DNA of 64,000 nt from Erythrobacter cryptus DSM 12079. Its GTDB lineage: Bacteria; Pseudomonadota; Alphaproteobacteria; Sphingomonadales; Sphingomonadaceae. Under the pieces are notes generated by a model that saw only the letters and a program-made list of their open reading frames with translations, was not told the origin of the DNA and did no database searches. Location of the stretch: NCBI RefSeq assembly GCF_000422985.1, contig NZ_AUHC01000002.1, positions 328,191 through 392,190 of the forward strand, given 5' to 3'. Each line of letters begins with the position of its first letter. Position 1 is the first letter of the stretch. The translations under genes were made by a program, and so were the position numbers. Positions 46,271 through 54,398 of the stretch are shown in pieces.

Positions 46271-46528
46271 TTCACGCAGAGATCGCAGAGGCAGGAGAGG
46301 CGCAGCGATGTCGCGCTTGCGGCGCGGCCAGCGTTCATGTCACGCAAAGGCGCGACGAGGTTCTGCAAGAGGCGCAGCAGCCCCCCATCTTCGCGTCTTC
46401 GCATTCAACAGGAATGCCGCTATCGCGGCAGGCCCAACCTCTCTGCGTCTTCCCTCCTCTTCTCTGCGCCTCTGCGAGAACCAATCCGCGGCAAAGCCGC
46501 GTGAACCTCTCCGCGGTCTCTGCGTGAG
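46271..46528. repeat. Degenerate long inverted repeat with CGCAGAG-type tracts
   Basis: The 353-bp gap after the RSH gene has no gene. Its ends are near-inverted copies: TTCACGCAGAGATCGCAGAG (46271 onward) and CTCTCCGCGGTCTCTGCGTG ending near 46528. Inside are more GCAGAG/CTCTGCG tracts (46438-46480) and a perfect CGCGGC-AAA-GCCGCG hairpin (46487-46501). This is probably a dispersed palindromic element of the kind seen in many proteobacterial intergenic regions. It would fold extensively in RNA or single-stranded DNA. Confidence 0.5.
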
Positions 46529-46531
46529 CCC

Positions 46532-47617
46532 TTACCGCGCCACCCGCCGCACCGGCACGCGGATGTTGCAGATATCCGCCCCGCCCGCAGGCACGATGAA
46601 GAAGGGATCGCGGCGGTTGGCGATGGCCTCGGCATAGGCCGCGAAGGTCTTGCTCTCGGTCGAGAGATATTCGAACTTCGGCTGCGCGGCGGCGGGCAGA
46701 TCGCTCGCCACCCTCACGCTCAGGATCGGCGTGCGCTTATGGGCTTCCGCAGCGGTGTAGAACCCCAGCGCGCCGGAGCCGCGGGGGAGCGAGGAGAGGT
46801 GCTCCATCCCCTCGATCACCCGGCCGACAAGGGCGATATTGCGATCAAGATGCCGCGGCGCATGGCCGATCACGGTATAAAGCTCCGCCCCCGATCCGGT
46901 GTCGGGCGAATAGTTCCGGCCAACACCGACCATACCGTAGCAATGGACGGGCCACAGGGTATCGCGCGCAAGACCGATCGGCCAGCCCTGCGCGAAGGTT
47001 GCTGCGCTGGCATAGGCATCCTTTTGCAGCAGGACGAGCGGAGGCTCCTGCAGCCTGACCTTGAGCATCGGCGCCGAGGCGGATCCTTTTGCATCGGCCT
47101 CATCCGCCTTCTGATTGGCCGCCCGCACCCGTGCGCGCGCGCGGGCCGTTTCGATCAGGCGGTCGCGGATCGCGGCAAATCCGGGGCTGGCCGATGTGAC
47201 TTCGTAGTCTGCCTCAAGCATCACCTTCAGCCCCTCAGGCAGCGGCTTCGGCGCGCCGCGCGCTTCGGGATTGTCGTAATTGGGATCGCCCCATTGGGCG
47301 ACGTAATTGTCCTGCACCCGGTTCACGCCGATGCCGTCATACCACTTGGCGCGCGCGAGCAGGCGGATGTTGTGCACCCAGCCTTGGGAAAAGGGGGCGG
47401 GCATCAGTTGGATCACCACGGTGCGTGGGCGTCCCTCGGCATCGGGCGCGAGGGTCATCACCAGCAGGTCTTCCGCCGGGATCGCCACCCAGTCCGACCG
47501 AGGCGCGGCGGCGACGATTTGCGAGGGGGCGGGTGCAGCGGGCTTCGCCGCTTCCTGCGCGGCGAGGGGCAGGGTGAGCGCGAGTGCCGCCGACGCGGCG
47601 AGGAATGCGGTTTTCAT
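46532..47617 (-). CDS. Exported cyclophilin-type peptidyl-prolyl isomerase
   Basis: 361-residue protein with a signal peptide (AFLAASAALALTLPLAAQE) and a cyclophilin-like domain (QGWVHNIRLLARAKWYDGIGV, HCYGMVGVGRNYSPDTGSGAELY, RNIALVGRVIEGMEHLSSL). A large insert separates the two halves compared with a minimal 165-residue cyclophilin. Several active-site residues of classic cyclophilins (FHRV, MAGGDF) are replaced, so it belongs to the divergent sphingomonad-type branch and isomerase activity is uncertain. ATG at 47615-47617 follows a leader containing an intrinsic-type hairpin. Confidence 0.8.
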   Translation of the reverse strand: MKTAFLAASAALALTLPLAAQEAAKPAAPAPSQIVAAAPRSDWVAIPAEDLLVMTLAPDAEGRPRTVVIQLMPAPFSQGWVHNIRLLARAKWYDGIGVNRVQDNYVAQWGDPNYDNPEARGAPKPLPEGLKVMLEADYEVTSASPGFAAIRDRLIETARARARVRAANQKADEADAKGSASAPMLKVRLQEPPLVLLQKDAYASAATFAQGWPIGLARDTLWPVHCYGMVGVGRNYSPDTGSGAELYTVIGHAPRHLDRNIALVGRVIEGMEHLSSLPRGSGALGFYTAAEAHKRTPILSVRVASDLPAAAQPKFEYLSTESKTFAAYAEAIANRRDPFFIVPAGGADICNIRVPVRRVAR

Positions 47618-47652
47618 GGAAGGGGTTGTGACACACTCAACCCCCAATCAAA

Positions 47653-47690
47653 AACCCCTTTCCACGTGCAAAGGATCGCGGAAAGGGGTT
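47653..47690 (-). terminator. Hairpin plus T-run in the leader of the cyclophilin gene
   Basis: Perfect 11-bp arms AACCCCTTTCC (47653-47663) and GGAAAGGGGTT (47680-47690) around a 16-nt loop. On the minus strand the stem is followed by TTTTTG, so it can act as an intrinsic terminator on that strand, 36-73 bp before the cyclophilin start codon. It may end an upstream short transcript or act as an attenuator. The rest of the 266-bp gap before tRNA-Ser shows no gene. Confidence 0.5.
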
Positions 47691-47883
47691 CTCGAGGCAG
47701 CGTTCGCAGGGAATGCCGAATCCGCGCAGCGCTGGCCACGCCGTTCTCTTACCACGATTCCGATGCGCGGCCAAACCGAGCCGCCTTGCGGAAGCGCGCT
47801 TTCGCCGCTAGTGGCCCGCTCTTGCCTCGAACGGCGATCCTCCGCGCGCTCAAGCAGCGAAGCGGTAGCGCAAGGGGGGCTGC

Positions 47884-47974
47884 GGAGCAGTGGCCGAGTG
47901 GTCGAAGGCGCACGCCTGGAAAGTGTGTATACGGCAAAACCGTATCGAGGGTTCGAATCCCTCCTGCTCCGCCA
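47884..47974 (+). tRNA. tRNA-Ser(GGA)
   Basis: 91-nt class II tRNA with encoded CCA. The acceptor stem GGAGCAG pairs with CTGCTCC; the D arm, anticodon GGA (47918-47920, after CCT), a long variable arm (GTATACGGCAAAACCGTAT) and the T arm GGGTTCGAATCCC are all present. The long variable arm is diagnostic of a serine tRNA. It is followed by a terminator. Accessory DNA (restriction-modification and recombinase genes) begins right after it, so it may mark an insertion locus. Confidence 0.97.
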
Positions 47975-48000
47975 CTTGCCCTCGCGAAAGTGTTCTCCCG

Positions 48001-48023
48001 ATCCGGCCGCGGCCGGATTTTTT
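48001..48023 (+). terminator. Intrinsic terminator of tRNA-Ser
   Basis: Perfect stem ATCCGGCC/GGCCGGAT with a GC loop, then TTTTTT at 48018-48023, 27 bp after the tRNA. It is a classical Rho-independent terminator. Confidence 0.9.
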
Positions 48024-48328
48024 CGTTGTATTAGAGGGTTATGCGGGAGTGGCTGTTGACCGACTCCGGTGCTAGGAGGCCCGGAAGCGGTCTCTCGGGG
48101 CAGATATTCTCCGGACCTGTTGACTGGCCCTAAGAAGGTTCAGTTCGCTCAACGCATTGAAATAATGTGATATTCGGCGGCGCAAAGCTGTTGACTACGA
48201 CGACAGGGGCATCTGGCCGAGATGGAGCGGAAATCGAACCTTCGCCAGCTCGGGAGGCTGGCGGGCTTTGCACGCATAACGCTCAAGGAGCCGCAATTTC
48301 GCCGGGGAGCGGAGCACCTCTGCCGTTG
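48024..48328. other. Gene-free stretch at the start of accessory DNA
   Basis: A 305-bp stretch with no convincing gene between the tRNA terminator and the restriction endonuclease. It is locally AT-richer (AATAATGTGATATTCG at about 48161), unlike neighbouring chromosomal sequence. No att-type repeat of the tRNA 3' end is found. The stretch could be the flank of an integrated element; the other flank is not in the window. Confidence 0.4.
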
Positions 48329-49117
48329 TCAATCGCGATAGCTGCGGATCGCCTCCTTGTCGAGGTCGCCGGCAGGGACCAGGCGGTAGTGACGTTCCTC
48401 GACGACTTTCACTTCGTCGCCGTCGAGCGCCAGTTCGAACATCGCGACGACCTGATCCTCCATGAACTGCGCAGCGATCGCGCGACAGCGCAAGCCCGGG
48501 AAGCGCTGCTCGACGAAGCGGATGTCCTGCGTCGTCTGGACGATGCCGATCTGGTCCTTCCCGCCCTTGGCCTGGACCGGGATCACGTAATGGCTGCCCC
48601 GCTTGTCGAGCCCGATGTAAAGCTCGTCGATTTCGATCTGGCCGATCCCCTTCACCGTGGTGCGCAGGTGGTTCTGCAAGCTGTAGGTGGTCAGCCCCAG
48701 AAAGGTGTCGATCAGCCGGTTGTAGCGGACGATGGCGAGCAGCGCCTGTTCGTCGTCCAGCGCATAGGCCCGGATCAGTTCCGGCGTCGCATCCGGGATG
48801 GCGATCCGGACCAAGTCGGGCCGCGGCAGGATGCGATTGATGCGGACGAGCTTGAAGCGATAGGCGGCCTTGCCGGCGCCTTCGATGATCCATTCCATCC
48901 CGGCGGGTTGCGTCGCGAGGATGTCGTCCGGCAGCGCGGTGCGGAACCGGAAGGAATAGATCACGTCGCCGAGGTTTTTCGGCAACCGGATGCCGAGTTC
49001 GGACGCGCTGCTTTCCAGCGCCTCGCGCTCGAACTCGAAGGCCGTTGCCCCCTGCGCGTAGCGGTCGAAGAAAATCTTCGAGATCAACGCCTGATAGCGG
49101 TTCGATTTCTCAGCCAT
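48329..49117 (-). CDS. Putative type II restriction endonuclease
   Basis: 262-residue protein immediately downstream of a C5 methyltransferase, overlapping it by 8 nt. A PD-(D/E)xK-like active site is suggested by IEIDELYIGLDKRG, then YVIPVQAKGGKDQIG, with acid, acid and QAK spaced as in nuclease folds. The start MAEKSNRYQALISK at 49115-49117 is inside the methyltransferase end. The fold and role are inferred from position and this motif; the recognition site is unknown. Confidence 0.72.
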   Translation of the reverse strand: MAEKSNRYQALISKIFFDRYAQGATAFEFEREALESSASELGIRLPKNLGDVIYSFRFRTALPDDILATQPAGMEWIIEGAGKAAYRFKLVRINRILPRPDLVRIAIPDATPELIRAYALDDEQALLAIVRYNRLIDTFLGLTTYSLQNHLRTTVKGIGQIEIDELYIGLDKRGSHYVIPVQAKGGKDQIGIVQTTQDIRFVEQRFPGLRCRAIAAQFMEDQVVAMFELALDGDEVKVVEERHYRLVPAGDLDKEAIRSYRD

Positions 49118-50438
49118 TGGCCGCCCGCAATGCAACGAGTTCCGCCTCTATCTCGGCCTGCTTGCGCTTTCTGGCGCCGCTCTTGCGGTCGCGACCGGAC
49201 TTCGGCGGAGCGACGCCGAAATGCGCCGCAGCCGTGCCGACATCCATGTACAGCAGCGCCTCGTCGCCGAGCGGGATCGCCTCGGTCGGCCGCTGCGGCT
49301 CGACCCCGAGGGCAGCGATAACCTGCGACGCCACCGCGCGGGCGAGCGGCGGCGGGACGGCGTTGCCGATCTGCCGGGCGCCGTGCCACTTGGTGGCGTT
49401 GAAGCGGAACCAATCGGGGAAGCCGTGTAGCCTGGCCATTTCCCGCACGGTTACGCACCGGTTCAGCCGATGATGTATCGGTCGCGGGCTGGTGAAGGCT
49501 CCCCGCGCCCCGTCGGTTCCTGCCCGCAGCGTGTTCGAAACACCGCCGGCGGGCAGCTTGAACAGGCGGCTGATCGGTTCGACCCGGCCGCCTTCCGTTT
49601 CCGAGAACCGGCGGCGGGAGATTTCGGTGTGTTCGGTCCGCGCGCTCGACGTCAGCCGACCGGGATCCCAGAGCCGTGGGTGGGCGAAATGCCAAGCATC
49701 GTTCGTCATGCATCGCATTTCCGCCGCAAAGGGGGAAGGACTGCCGAAGGCGGAGGTCGCAACGGCGTCCCCGTGCAGCAAATCTTCGAACGCCTCCGCA
49801 TCCGGCAAATCGTCCAGCGCGTCCGCACAGGTCGGACCCGACGGTAGTTCGCGGCCGTTCTTGCGACCCGGAATTCGGGTCGTTTCGCCCGGATAGTCGG
49901 GCAAGGCGTGCCCCTTCTTGGCGCCGAACAGGATCAGCCTTTCCCGAGACTGCGGCGTGCCGAAGTCGCCGGCATTCAGCACTTTCCAGGGAAGGCGAAC
50001 CGAATAGCCCTTTTCGCCGAAAGCCGCGACCAGTTCGTGAAGGAATTCCTTGTGCGAGCCGACGGTAAGTCCCTTGACGTTCTCGAATACGAACGTCCGC
50101 GCATCGAGTTCCGAGACGATCCGCACGAATTCCAGAACCAGCCGATTGCGCGGATCGTCGAGCACGCGATGTCCGATCAGCGAAAACCCCTGACAGGGCG
50201 CGCCGCCGAAAACGCAATCGACGGGACGATTGCCGATTCCCGCCGCAATGCGGATTTCTCTGCCCGACAAGCCCTCGACCGATTTCGGGACAATGGCAGT
50301 GCGCGGGAAATTGAATTTATGGACGGCGCAATGAACCGGATCGATCTCGACCGCCGCCGCGACGTCGAATCCTGCCTGTTCGAATCCCAGGCTCATTCCT
50401 CCGGCGCCGGCGAACAAGTCTACTCCGATCGGTCTCAT
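49110..50438 (-). CDS. DNA C5-cytosine methyltransferase (restriction-modification)
   Basis: 442-residue m5C methyltransferase. Motif I DLFAGAGGMSLGFEQAGF, motif IV with catalytic Cys82 in GGAPCQGFS, motif VI FVFENVKG, motif VIII QSRERLILFG, and motif X RQIGNAVPPPLARAVA occur in standard order; a target-recognition region lies between VIII and IX. The C-terminus ends with a basic tail (SGRDRKSGARKRKQAE). It is part of the vsr-methyltransferase-endonuclease cassette, transcribed leftwards. Confidence 0.95.
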   Translation of the reverse strand: MRPIGVDLFAGAGGMSLGFEQAGFDVAAAVEIDPVHCAVHKFNFPRTAIVPKSVEGLSGREIRIAAGIGNRPVDCVFGGAPCQGFSLIGHRVLDDPRNRLVLEFVRIVSELDARTFVFENVKGLTVGSHKEFLHELVAAFGEKGYSVRLPWKVLNAGDFGTPQSRERLILFGAKKGHALPDYPGETTRIPGRKNGRELPSGPTCADALDDLPDAEAFEDLLHGDAVATSAFGSPSPFAAEMRCMTNDAWHFAHPRLWDPGRLTSSARTEHTEISRRRFSETEGGRVEPISRLFKLPAGGVSNTLRAGTDGARGAFTSPRPIHHRLNRCVTVREMARLHGFPDWFRFNATKWHGARQIGNAVPPPLARAVASQVIAALGVEPQRPTEAIPLGDEALLYMDVGTAAAHFGVAPPKSGRDRKSGARKRKQAEIEAELVALRAANG

Positions 50439-50472
50439 GCCAAATCCGTCTCCTCGAGCTCTTTCAGGGTGT

Positions 50473-50916
50473 TTATACAGAGGCCTGGTCCGGTTGTCGA
50501 TCGGATTCTTTCCCGCGCAGGAACGCTTCGAGCCGCGCGACGACGTCCTCGGCGCGCCCGATCTCGCACTGCCAGACTGTCAGGACGCGCCAACCTGCCG
50601 CTTCGAGTGCCGCACGCTTGGCTGCGTCCCTTTCCCGGTTCGCTGCGATTTTAGGCACCCAATACTCCGTGCGCGACTTGGGTAGACGCCCTTTGGCGCA
50701 GCCGTGACCGTGCCAGAAACAGCCGTGCACGAAGACGGCGGCGCGATGCTTCGGAAAGACGATATCGGGCGTGCCCGGCAAATCGCGACGGTGTAGCCTG
50801 AATCGCAGGCCGGCAGCATGCGCCGCCCTGCGGACCGCGCGTTCCGGCGCAGTGTTCTTCCCGCCGACTTTGGACATGAGTCGCGAGCGTGCTTCGACGC
50901 TCAGTCTGTCCGCCAT
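50473..50916 (-). CDS. vsr: Very short patch repair endonuclease Vsr
   Basis: 147-residue endonuclease that nicks at T:G mismatches created by deamination of m5C. Signatures are VEARSRLMSKVGGKNTAPER, HRRDLPGTPDIVFPKHRAAV and FVHGCFWHGHGCAKG, then a WRVLTVWQCE strand. ATG at 50914-50916. It is first in the cassette, 35 bp before the methyltransferase, as expected for the partner of a C5 methyltransferase. Confidence 0.95.
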   Translation of the reverse strand: MADRLSVEARSRLMSKVGGKNTAPERAVRRAAHAAGLRFRLHRRDLPGTPDIVFPKHRAAVFVHGCFWHGHGCAKGRLPKSRTEYWVPKIAANRERDAAKRAALEAAGWRVLTVWQCEIGRAEDVVARLEAFLRGKESDRQPDQASV

Positions 50917-51000
50917 GGCCTCCTCCGAACTCGCGCCGATATGAAGAACTTTGCAGGAACAAGCGGCAGGAGTCCAGACTGCTCCGGGCGCCAACCCGCC

Positions 51001-51387
51001 TCAGCCCCCGATGCTATCTTGCTGCCTGTCCCACTCCTCCGGGAACCCGTCCATAAGCCGGGCCAAGGTCACATCCGGCCCCTGCCTTCCGTCCAGGATC
51101 GCCTCGATGATGTCCGGCGCGAGCAACGTCAGCCGCAGAACGCGCGTCATGTAGGAGGGAGCGATGCCTTCTCGCTCGGCCAGTTCGGCGATGGTGGCGA
51201 ACTCGCCCGATTCGAGCATGCGCTTCCAGCGGAAGGCGCGCGCAAGGGCTTTGACCAGAGCATCGTCGGGGCGGCGGGGCGCGGACGCGCCGTCGGGGAG
51301 TGCGATTGCCTTCCGCCCGCCGCGCCGGACGATGCGGAACGGGACATGGAGCATCACCGTGTCGGGGATGGGAACCCCGCGGGTCAT
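51001..51387 (-). CDS. Recombinase-associated HTH-like protein
   Basis: 128-residue protein whose start overlaps the recombinase stop in an ATGA. Residues about 70-95 look like a helix-turn-helix (FATIAELAEREGIAPSYMTR), as in small ParB/LacI-type DNA-binding segments; the N-terminus carries RPDDALVKALARAFRWKRML. It seems to be a conserved partner of large serine recombinases in alphaproteobacterial prophage-like elements, possibly a directionality or accessory factor. That role is inferred only from linkage. Confidence 0.6.
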   Translation of the reverse strand: MTRGVPIPDTVMLHVPFRIVRRGGRKAIALPDGASAPRRPDDALVKALARAFRWKRMLESGEFATIAELAEREGIAPSYMTRVLRLTLLAPDIIEAILDGRQGPDVTLARLMDGFPEEWDRQQDSIGG

Positions 51388-52709
51388 GCGGCTTTCCCAA
51401 TGCCGCCAGCCAGCATCTCGCGCGCGAGGCCGCCAAGGCCATCGACGCGCAGGCGGACATTCAGCCCATCCGTGCCGATGTCGACGCGTTCGACCAGCAG
51501 TGCGACAATCCGTGCCTGCTCGGCGGGGAACAGCTCGTCCCACAGTGGGTCCAATTGCTGCAGGGCCGCGCGGGCATCAGCCTCGGTGATGTCGTCGTCG
51601 TGGGCACGCGCCGCCTTCCATGTCCCCGCAACGATCTCGGGCTGGCGAAACACGGCGCGCAGCTGGTCGATGACGGCGGCCTCGATTTCACCCGCCGGCA
51701 CGCGACCGACCGGGCAAGATCCTGCGCCGTGCTTCAGGACCGTCTGGCTGACGTAGTAGCGGTAGAGCTTGTTGCCCTTGCGGGTGTGCGTCGGCGAGAA
51801 CGCTGCACCGTCCGGCCCGAACAGCAGCCCCTTCAGGAGCGCCGGCGTCTCCGCGCGGGTGCGGGCGGCGCGCTTGCGGGGGCTTTCCTGCAGGATGGCG
51901 TGAACCTTGTCCCACGTCTCGCGGTCGATGATCGCGTCGTGCTCGCCGGGATAGCTGTCACCCTTGTGGACGGCCTCGCCGATGTAGGCGCGGTTGTTCA
52001 GCATCCGGTAGAGGTACTTCTTGTCGATCCGGTTGCCGCGTGGCGTGCGGATGCCGCGCTTCGCGACCTCCCGCGCCAGTTCCGTGCCCGACCCGATCTC
52101 GAGGAAGCGGGCGAAGATCCAGCGGACATGCTCGGCGTGCTCGTCGTCCACGACCAGCTTCCGGTTCTCGACGCGGTAGCCGTAGGGCGGCACCCCGCCC
52201 ATCCACATGCCCTTCTTCCGACTGGCGGCGACCTTGTCGCGAATCCGCTCGGCCGTTACCTCGCGCTCGAACTGAGCGAAGCTGAGCAATATGTTCAGCG
52301 TCAGCCGCCCCATGGAGGTGGTGGTGTTGAACGACTGTGTGACCGAGACGAACGTCACGCCGTTCCGGTCGAACACCTCGACCAGCTTGGCGAAGTCGGC
52401 GAGCGAGCGGCTGAGGCGGTCGATCTTGTAGACGACGACCACGTCGACCAGCCCGTCCTCGATGTCCTCCAGCAGCCGCTTCAGGCCGGGCCGTTCCAGC
52501 GTGCCGCCCGAGATGCCGCCGTCGTCATACTGATCGCGGACCAGCACCCAGCCTTCCGACCGCTGACTAGCGATGTACGCCTCGCAGGCCTCTCGCTGGG
52601 CATGCAGGCTGTTGAACTCCTGCTCCAGCCCTTCTTCGGAGGATTTGCGCGTGTAGACGGCACACCGCAGCTTGCGGACGAGCTTCGATTTTTCAGGCGG
52701 CTTCGTCAT
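51384..52709 (-). CDS. Large serine site-specific recombinase
   Basis: 441-residue recombinase from ATG 52707-52709. The catalytic domain starts AVYTRKSSEEGLEQEFNSL (nucleophile Ser at 23 or 24) and has YKIDRLSRSLADFAKLVEVF and AERIRDKVAASRKKGMWM. The recombinase domain has PPYGYRVENRKLVVD, and residues about 335-380 take the place of the zinc-ribbon but lack its cysteines (LLFGPDGAAFSPTHTRKG), as in this alphaproteobacterial subgroup. It probably integrates or excises the element. The att sites are not identified. Confidence 0.92.
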   Translation of the reverse strand: MTKPPEKSKLVRKLRCAVYTRKSSEEGLEQEFNSLHAQREACEAYIASQRSEGWVLVRDQYDDGGISGGTLERPGLKRLLEDIEDGLVDVVVVYKIDRLSRSLADFAKLVEVFDRNGVTFVSVTQSFNTTTSMGRLTLNILLSFAQFEREVTAERIRDKVAASRKKGMWMGGVPPYGYRVENRKLVVDDEHAEHVRWIFARFLEIGSGTELAREVAKRGIRTPRGNRIDKKYLYRMLNNRAYIGEAVHKGDSYPGEHDAIIDRETWDKVHAILQESPRKRAARTRAETPALLKGLLFGPDGAAFSPTHTRKGNKLYRYYVSQTVLKHGAGSCPVGRVPAGEIEAAVIDQLRAVFRQPEIVAGTWKAARAHDDDITEADARAALQQLDPLWDELFPAEQARIVALLVERVDIGTDGLNVRLRVDGLGGLAREMLAGGIGKAA

Positions 52710-53161
52710 GTCCGCCCCCTGTGGTTCTTGAGCCCGAAGAACACCCAGCCGTTCCAACGTGTGCCGGTGATGGCGCGCGCGATGGCGGACAGCGACTTGT
52801 AGGGTCGCCCTTGCCACTCAAAACCGTCGGCGGTGACGGTGACCACTTGCTCGACGCCCTGCCACTCGCGTAGGAGGCGCGTCCCGGTGATGGGGCGGTC
52901 GCGATCGGCGCGGATGCCGCGCTTCGTCCTGTCGCCGCCGTCCAGTTCCTCGCCCAGCCGCTCAAGGCGCCGGATCGTCTCCGGCTTCAGCCCGCCATAG
53001 GCCAGTTCCTGGATGCGGTAGGCGATGCGGCTTTCGAGATAGCGGCGGTTGAACGGCGGCGGCTCGCCGTCGAAAAGGTCGCGCCACTGCTTTTTCAGGT
53101 CAGGCGTCGGCGTGGTCTTGAGCGCGGCGAGGCGCGCGGGGATGGGATCCTTGCTGGTCAT
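52706..53161 (-). CDS. DUF2924 protein, recombinase partner
   Basis: 151-residue protein from ATG 53159-53161 after GAGGGAGA. The pattern LKKQWRDLFDGEPPPFNRRY, RIQELAYGGLKPET and the end NGWVFFGLKNHRGRT match DUF2924, which is almost always found beside large serine recombinases. It overlaps the recombinase by 4 nt (ATGA). A DNA-binding or regulatory role in recombination is inferred from linkage. Confidence 0.88.
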   Translation of the reverse strand: MTSKDPIPARLAALKTTPTPDLKKQWRDLFDGEPPPFNRRYLESRIAYRIQELAYGGLKPETIRRLERLGEELDGGDRTKRGIRADRDRPITGTRLLREWQGVEQVVTVTADGFEWQGRPYKSLSAIARAITGTRWNGWVFFGLKNHRGRT

Positions 53162-53379
53162 GTGGTCTCCCTCGAGTCGGAAGTTGCATGACGGCATGGG
53201 CCTGCCGGATAGTGTAGGCGAAGTTCTCCGGTATCGTCAGAAGGCTCGCCTCGATCGCGCTGATGCAGCCTGACCAGCCCCAGAGCGAGAAAGGCGCACA
53301 ACTCGGCGCGACGCTCGGCGGACGTCATCGCCGAAGGGGCGAGCGGGCTGGGGCGGCGAATGGGACCGGGATCGAACAT
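53158..53379 (-). CDS. Small hypothetical protein upstream of DUF2924
   Basis: 73 residues (a shorter start at 53326-53328 is possible). The core TSAERRAELCAFLALGLVRL is basic-acidic and helical, with a polar tail rich in His/Arg. Its stop overlaps the DUF2924 start in an ATGA, making it the first of four genes in the recombinase cassette. I do not recognise a family. Confidence 0.55.
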   Translation of the reverse strand: MFDPGPIRRPSPLAPSAMTSAERRAELCAFLALGLVRLHQRDRGEPSDDTGELRLHYPAGPCRHATSDSRETT

Positions 53380-53426
53380 CCTGATCCATCGGTGCAGTAT
53401 TGCGCTGCGACCTGCGACCTCGGATT

Positions 53427-53479
53427 GGGTCACCCCGTGCCCGGCCGGAAAGGGTGAACCCCTTCGGTGTTGCAACACC
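53427..53479. promoter_or_regulatory. Palindrome cluster in front of two divergent phage genes
   Basis: Between the recombinase cassette and the 236-residue gene are GGGTCACCC (53427-53435), GGGTGAACCC (53452-53461) and the 14-bp dyad GGTGTTGCAACACC (53466-53479). They lie in the divergent promoter region and resemble repressor sites. The middle one belongs to the GGGGT/ACCCC family seen at 54399-54557, and the last shares its TGTTGCAACA core with the crtY upstream palindrome. Confidence 0.5.
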
Positions 53480-53549
53480 TTGGTGGGTTGAGGGGTCAGG
53501 GCGTTCCCATTATGTTCGAACTGTTCCCAATCGATTCACGAGGCCCCAC

Positions 53550-54260
53550 ATGTCGCTGCAGACGCTCGATCGCACGCAATGGAGTTTTGCAGAGGCGCTG
53601 GCCCATGTGCAGACGGTGACGGTCGCCCGGCGCGCGGTGGAAGTGGCCAAGCTGCCGCCGAAGCCAGCGCCGGCATACCAGACCTGGAACGCGCCGCAGG
53701 ATCCCACGGCGGGCTGGAAGGCGGAGGCGGAGACCGAGTTGCTCGTCGCGCTGCGGGACGGCGATCTTCTGGCGCAGGGGCGTTACACCGAGGAGCGGAC
53801 GCATGGCTGGGGCAACGGCGGCAGCAGCAGCGGCTTCGGTCTGCATTCTGGTTACCACACCAGCATCCGCCCGGAGCAGTGGCGCGAGGGAACGTATTCG
53901 TTCGGGCGGCTGACAGCGCGAGATTGGGAATTCATCGATATCCGCGTGGCGCGGTTCCTCGTGAAGGCGATCTGGCCGGACCACGTGACCGCGGTCCGTC
54001 CCGCGACCGGCACCGACACGGTGCCCTACACGACGCCCTATCTCGAGCTGATGCAGACGGCGATTGCGAAGTTCGGAATCACGCCCGAGAACCAGGGCAA
54101 GAAGGACTGCCTCGTCGACTGGTTCCTCGAACAGCAGATCGAGGGCGAGCCGGTGTCGAACAAGCTGGCAGATGCCATGGCCACGCTGATCCGGTTGCCC
54201 TCGGCGCAGCGCGGTGGTGCCAAGCGGGTGCTGGGGCCCGATCTGCGCCAGACCGGATAG
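53550..54260 (+). CDS. Phage-associated hypothetical protein
   Basis: 236-residue protein from ATG 53550 (weak AGG site upstream). I do not recognise it. Features visible are a mixed alpha/beta region with two Gly/Ser-rich stretches (HGWGNGGSSSGFGLHSGY), an aromatic segment (YTTPYLELMQTAIAKFG), and the C-terminal VSNKLADAMATLIRLPSAQR with an HTH-like appearance. It is the first plus-strand gene of the phage module, 490 bp before the replication gene. Confidence 0.55.
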   Translation: MSLQTLDRTQWSFAEALAHVQTVTVARRAVEVAKLPPKPAPAYQTWNAPQDPTAGWKAEAETELLVALRDGDLLAQGRYTEERTHGWGNGGSSSGFGLHSGYHTSIRPEQWREGTYSFGRLTARDWEFIDIRVARFLVKAIWPDHVTAVRPATGTDTVPYTTPYLELMQTAIAKFGITPENQGKKDCLVDWFLEQQIEGEPVSNKLADAMATLIRLPSAQRGGAKRVLGPDLRQTG

Positions 54261-54398
54261 GATCGGCGAGGGCGCCGGCAAACGCGTTGACGAGGACAAC
54301 GCGATTATGACTGCGGCTGACTTGGGTCCGTCCCGTTAGCCTTGCCCTCAATACGCCTGGTAAAGAGGCGGCCCCCGGACGCTGTGCGTCTCGATGAA

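Noticed and set aside
46126..46637. Short open frames in the repeat after the RSH gene
   Set aside because: They follow the CGCAGAG-type repeats, have no ribosome-binding sites and no family features.
48024..48328. Attachment-site copy of the tRNA-Ser end
   Set aside because: No repeat of the tRNA 3' sequence could be found in the window, so an att site is not claimed.
48195..48893. Open frame overlapping the endonuclease on the same strand
   Set aside because: Arg/Gly/Ala-rich out-of-frame reading of the endonuclease with no start signal.
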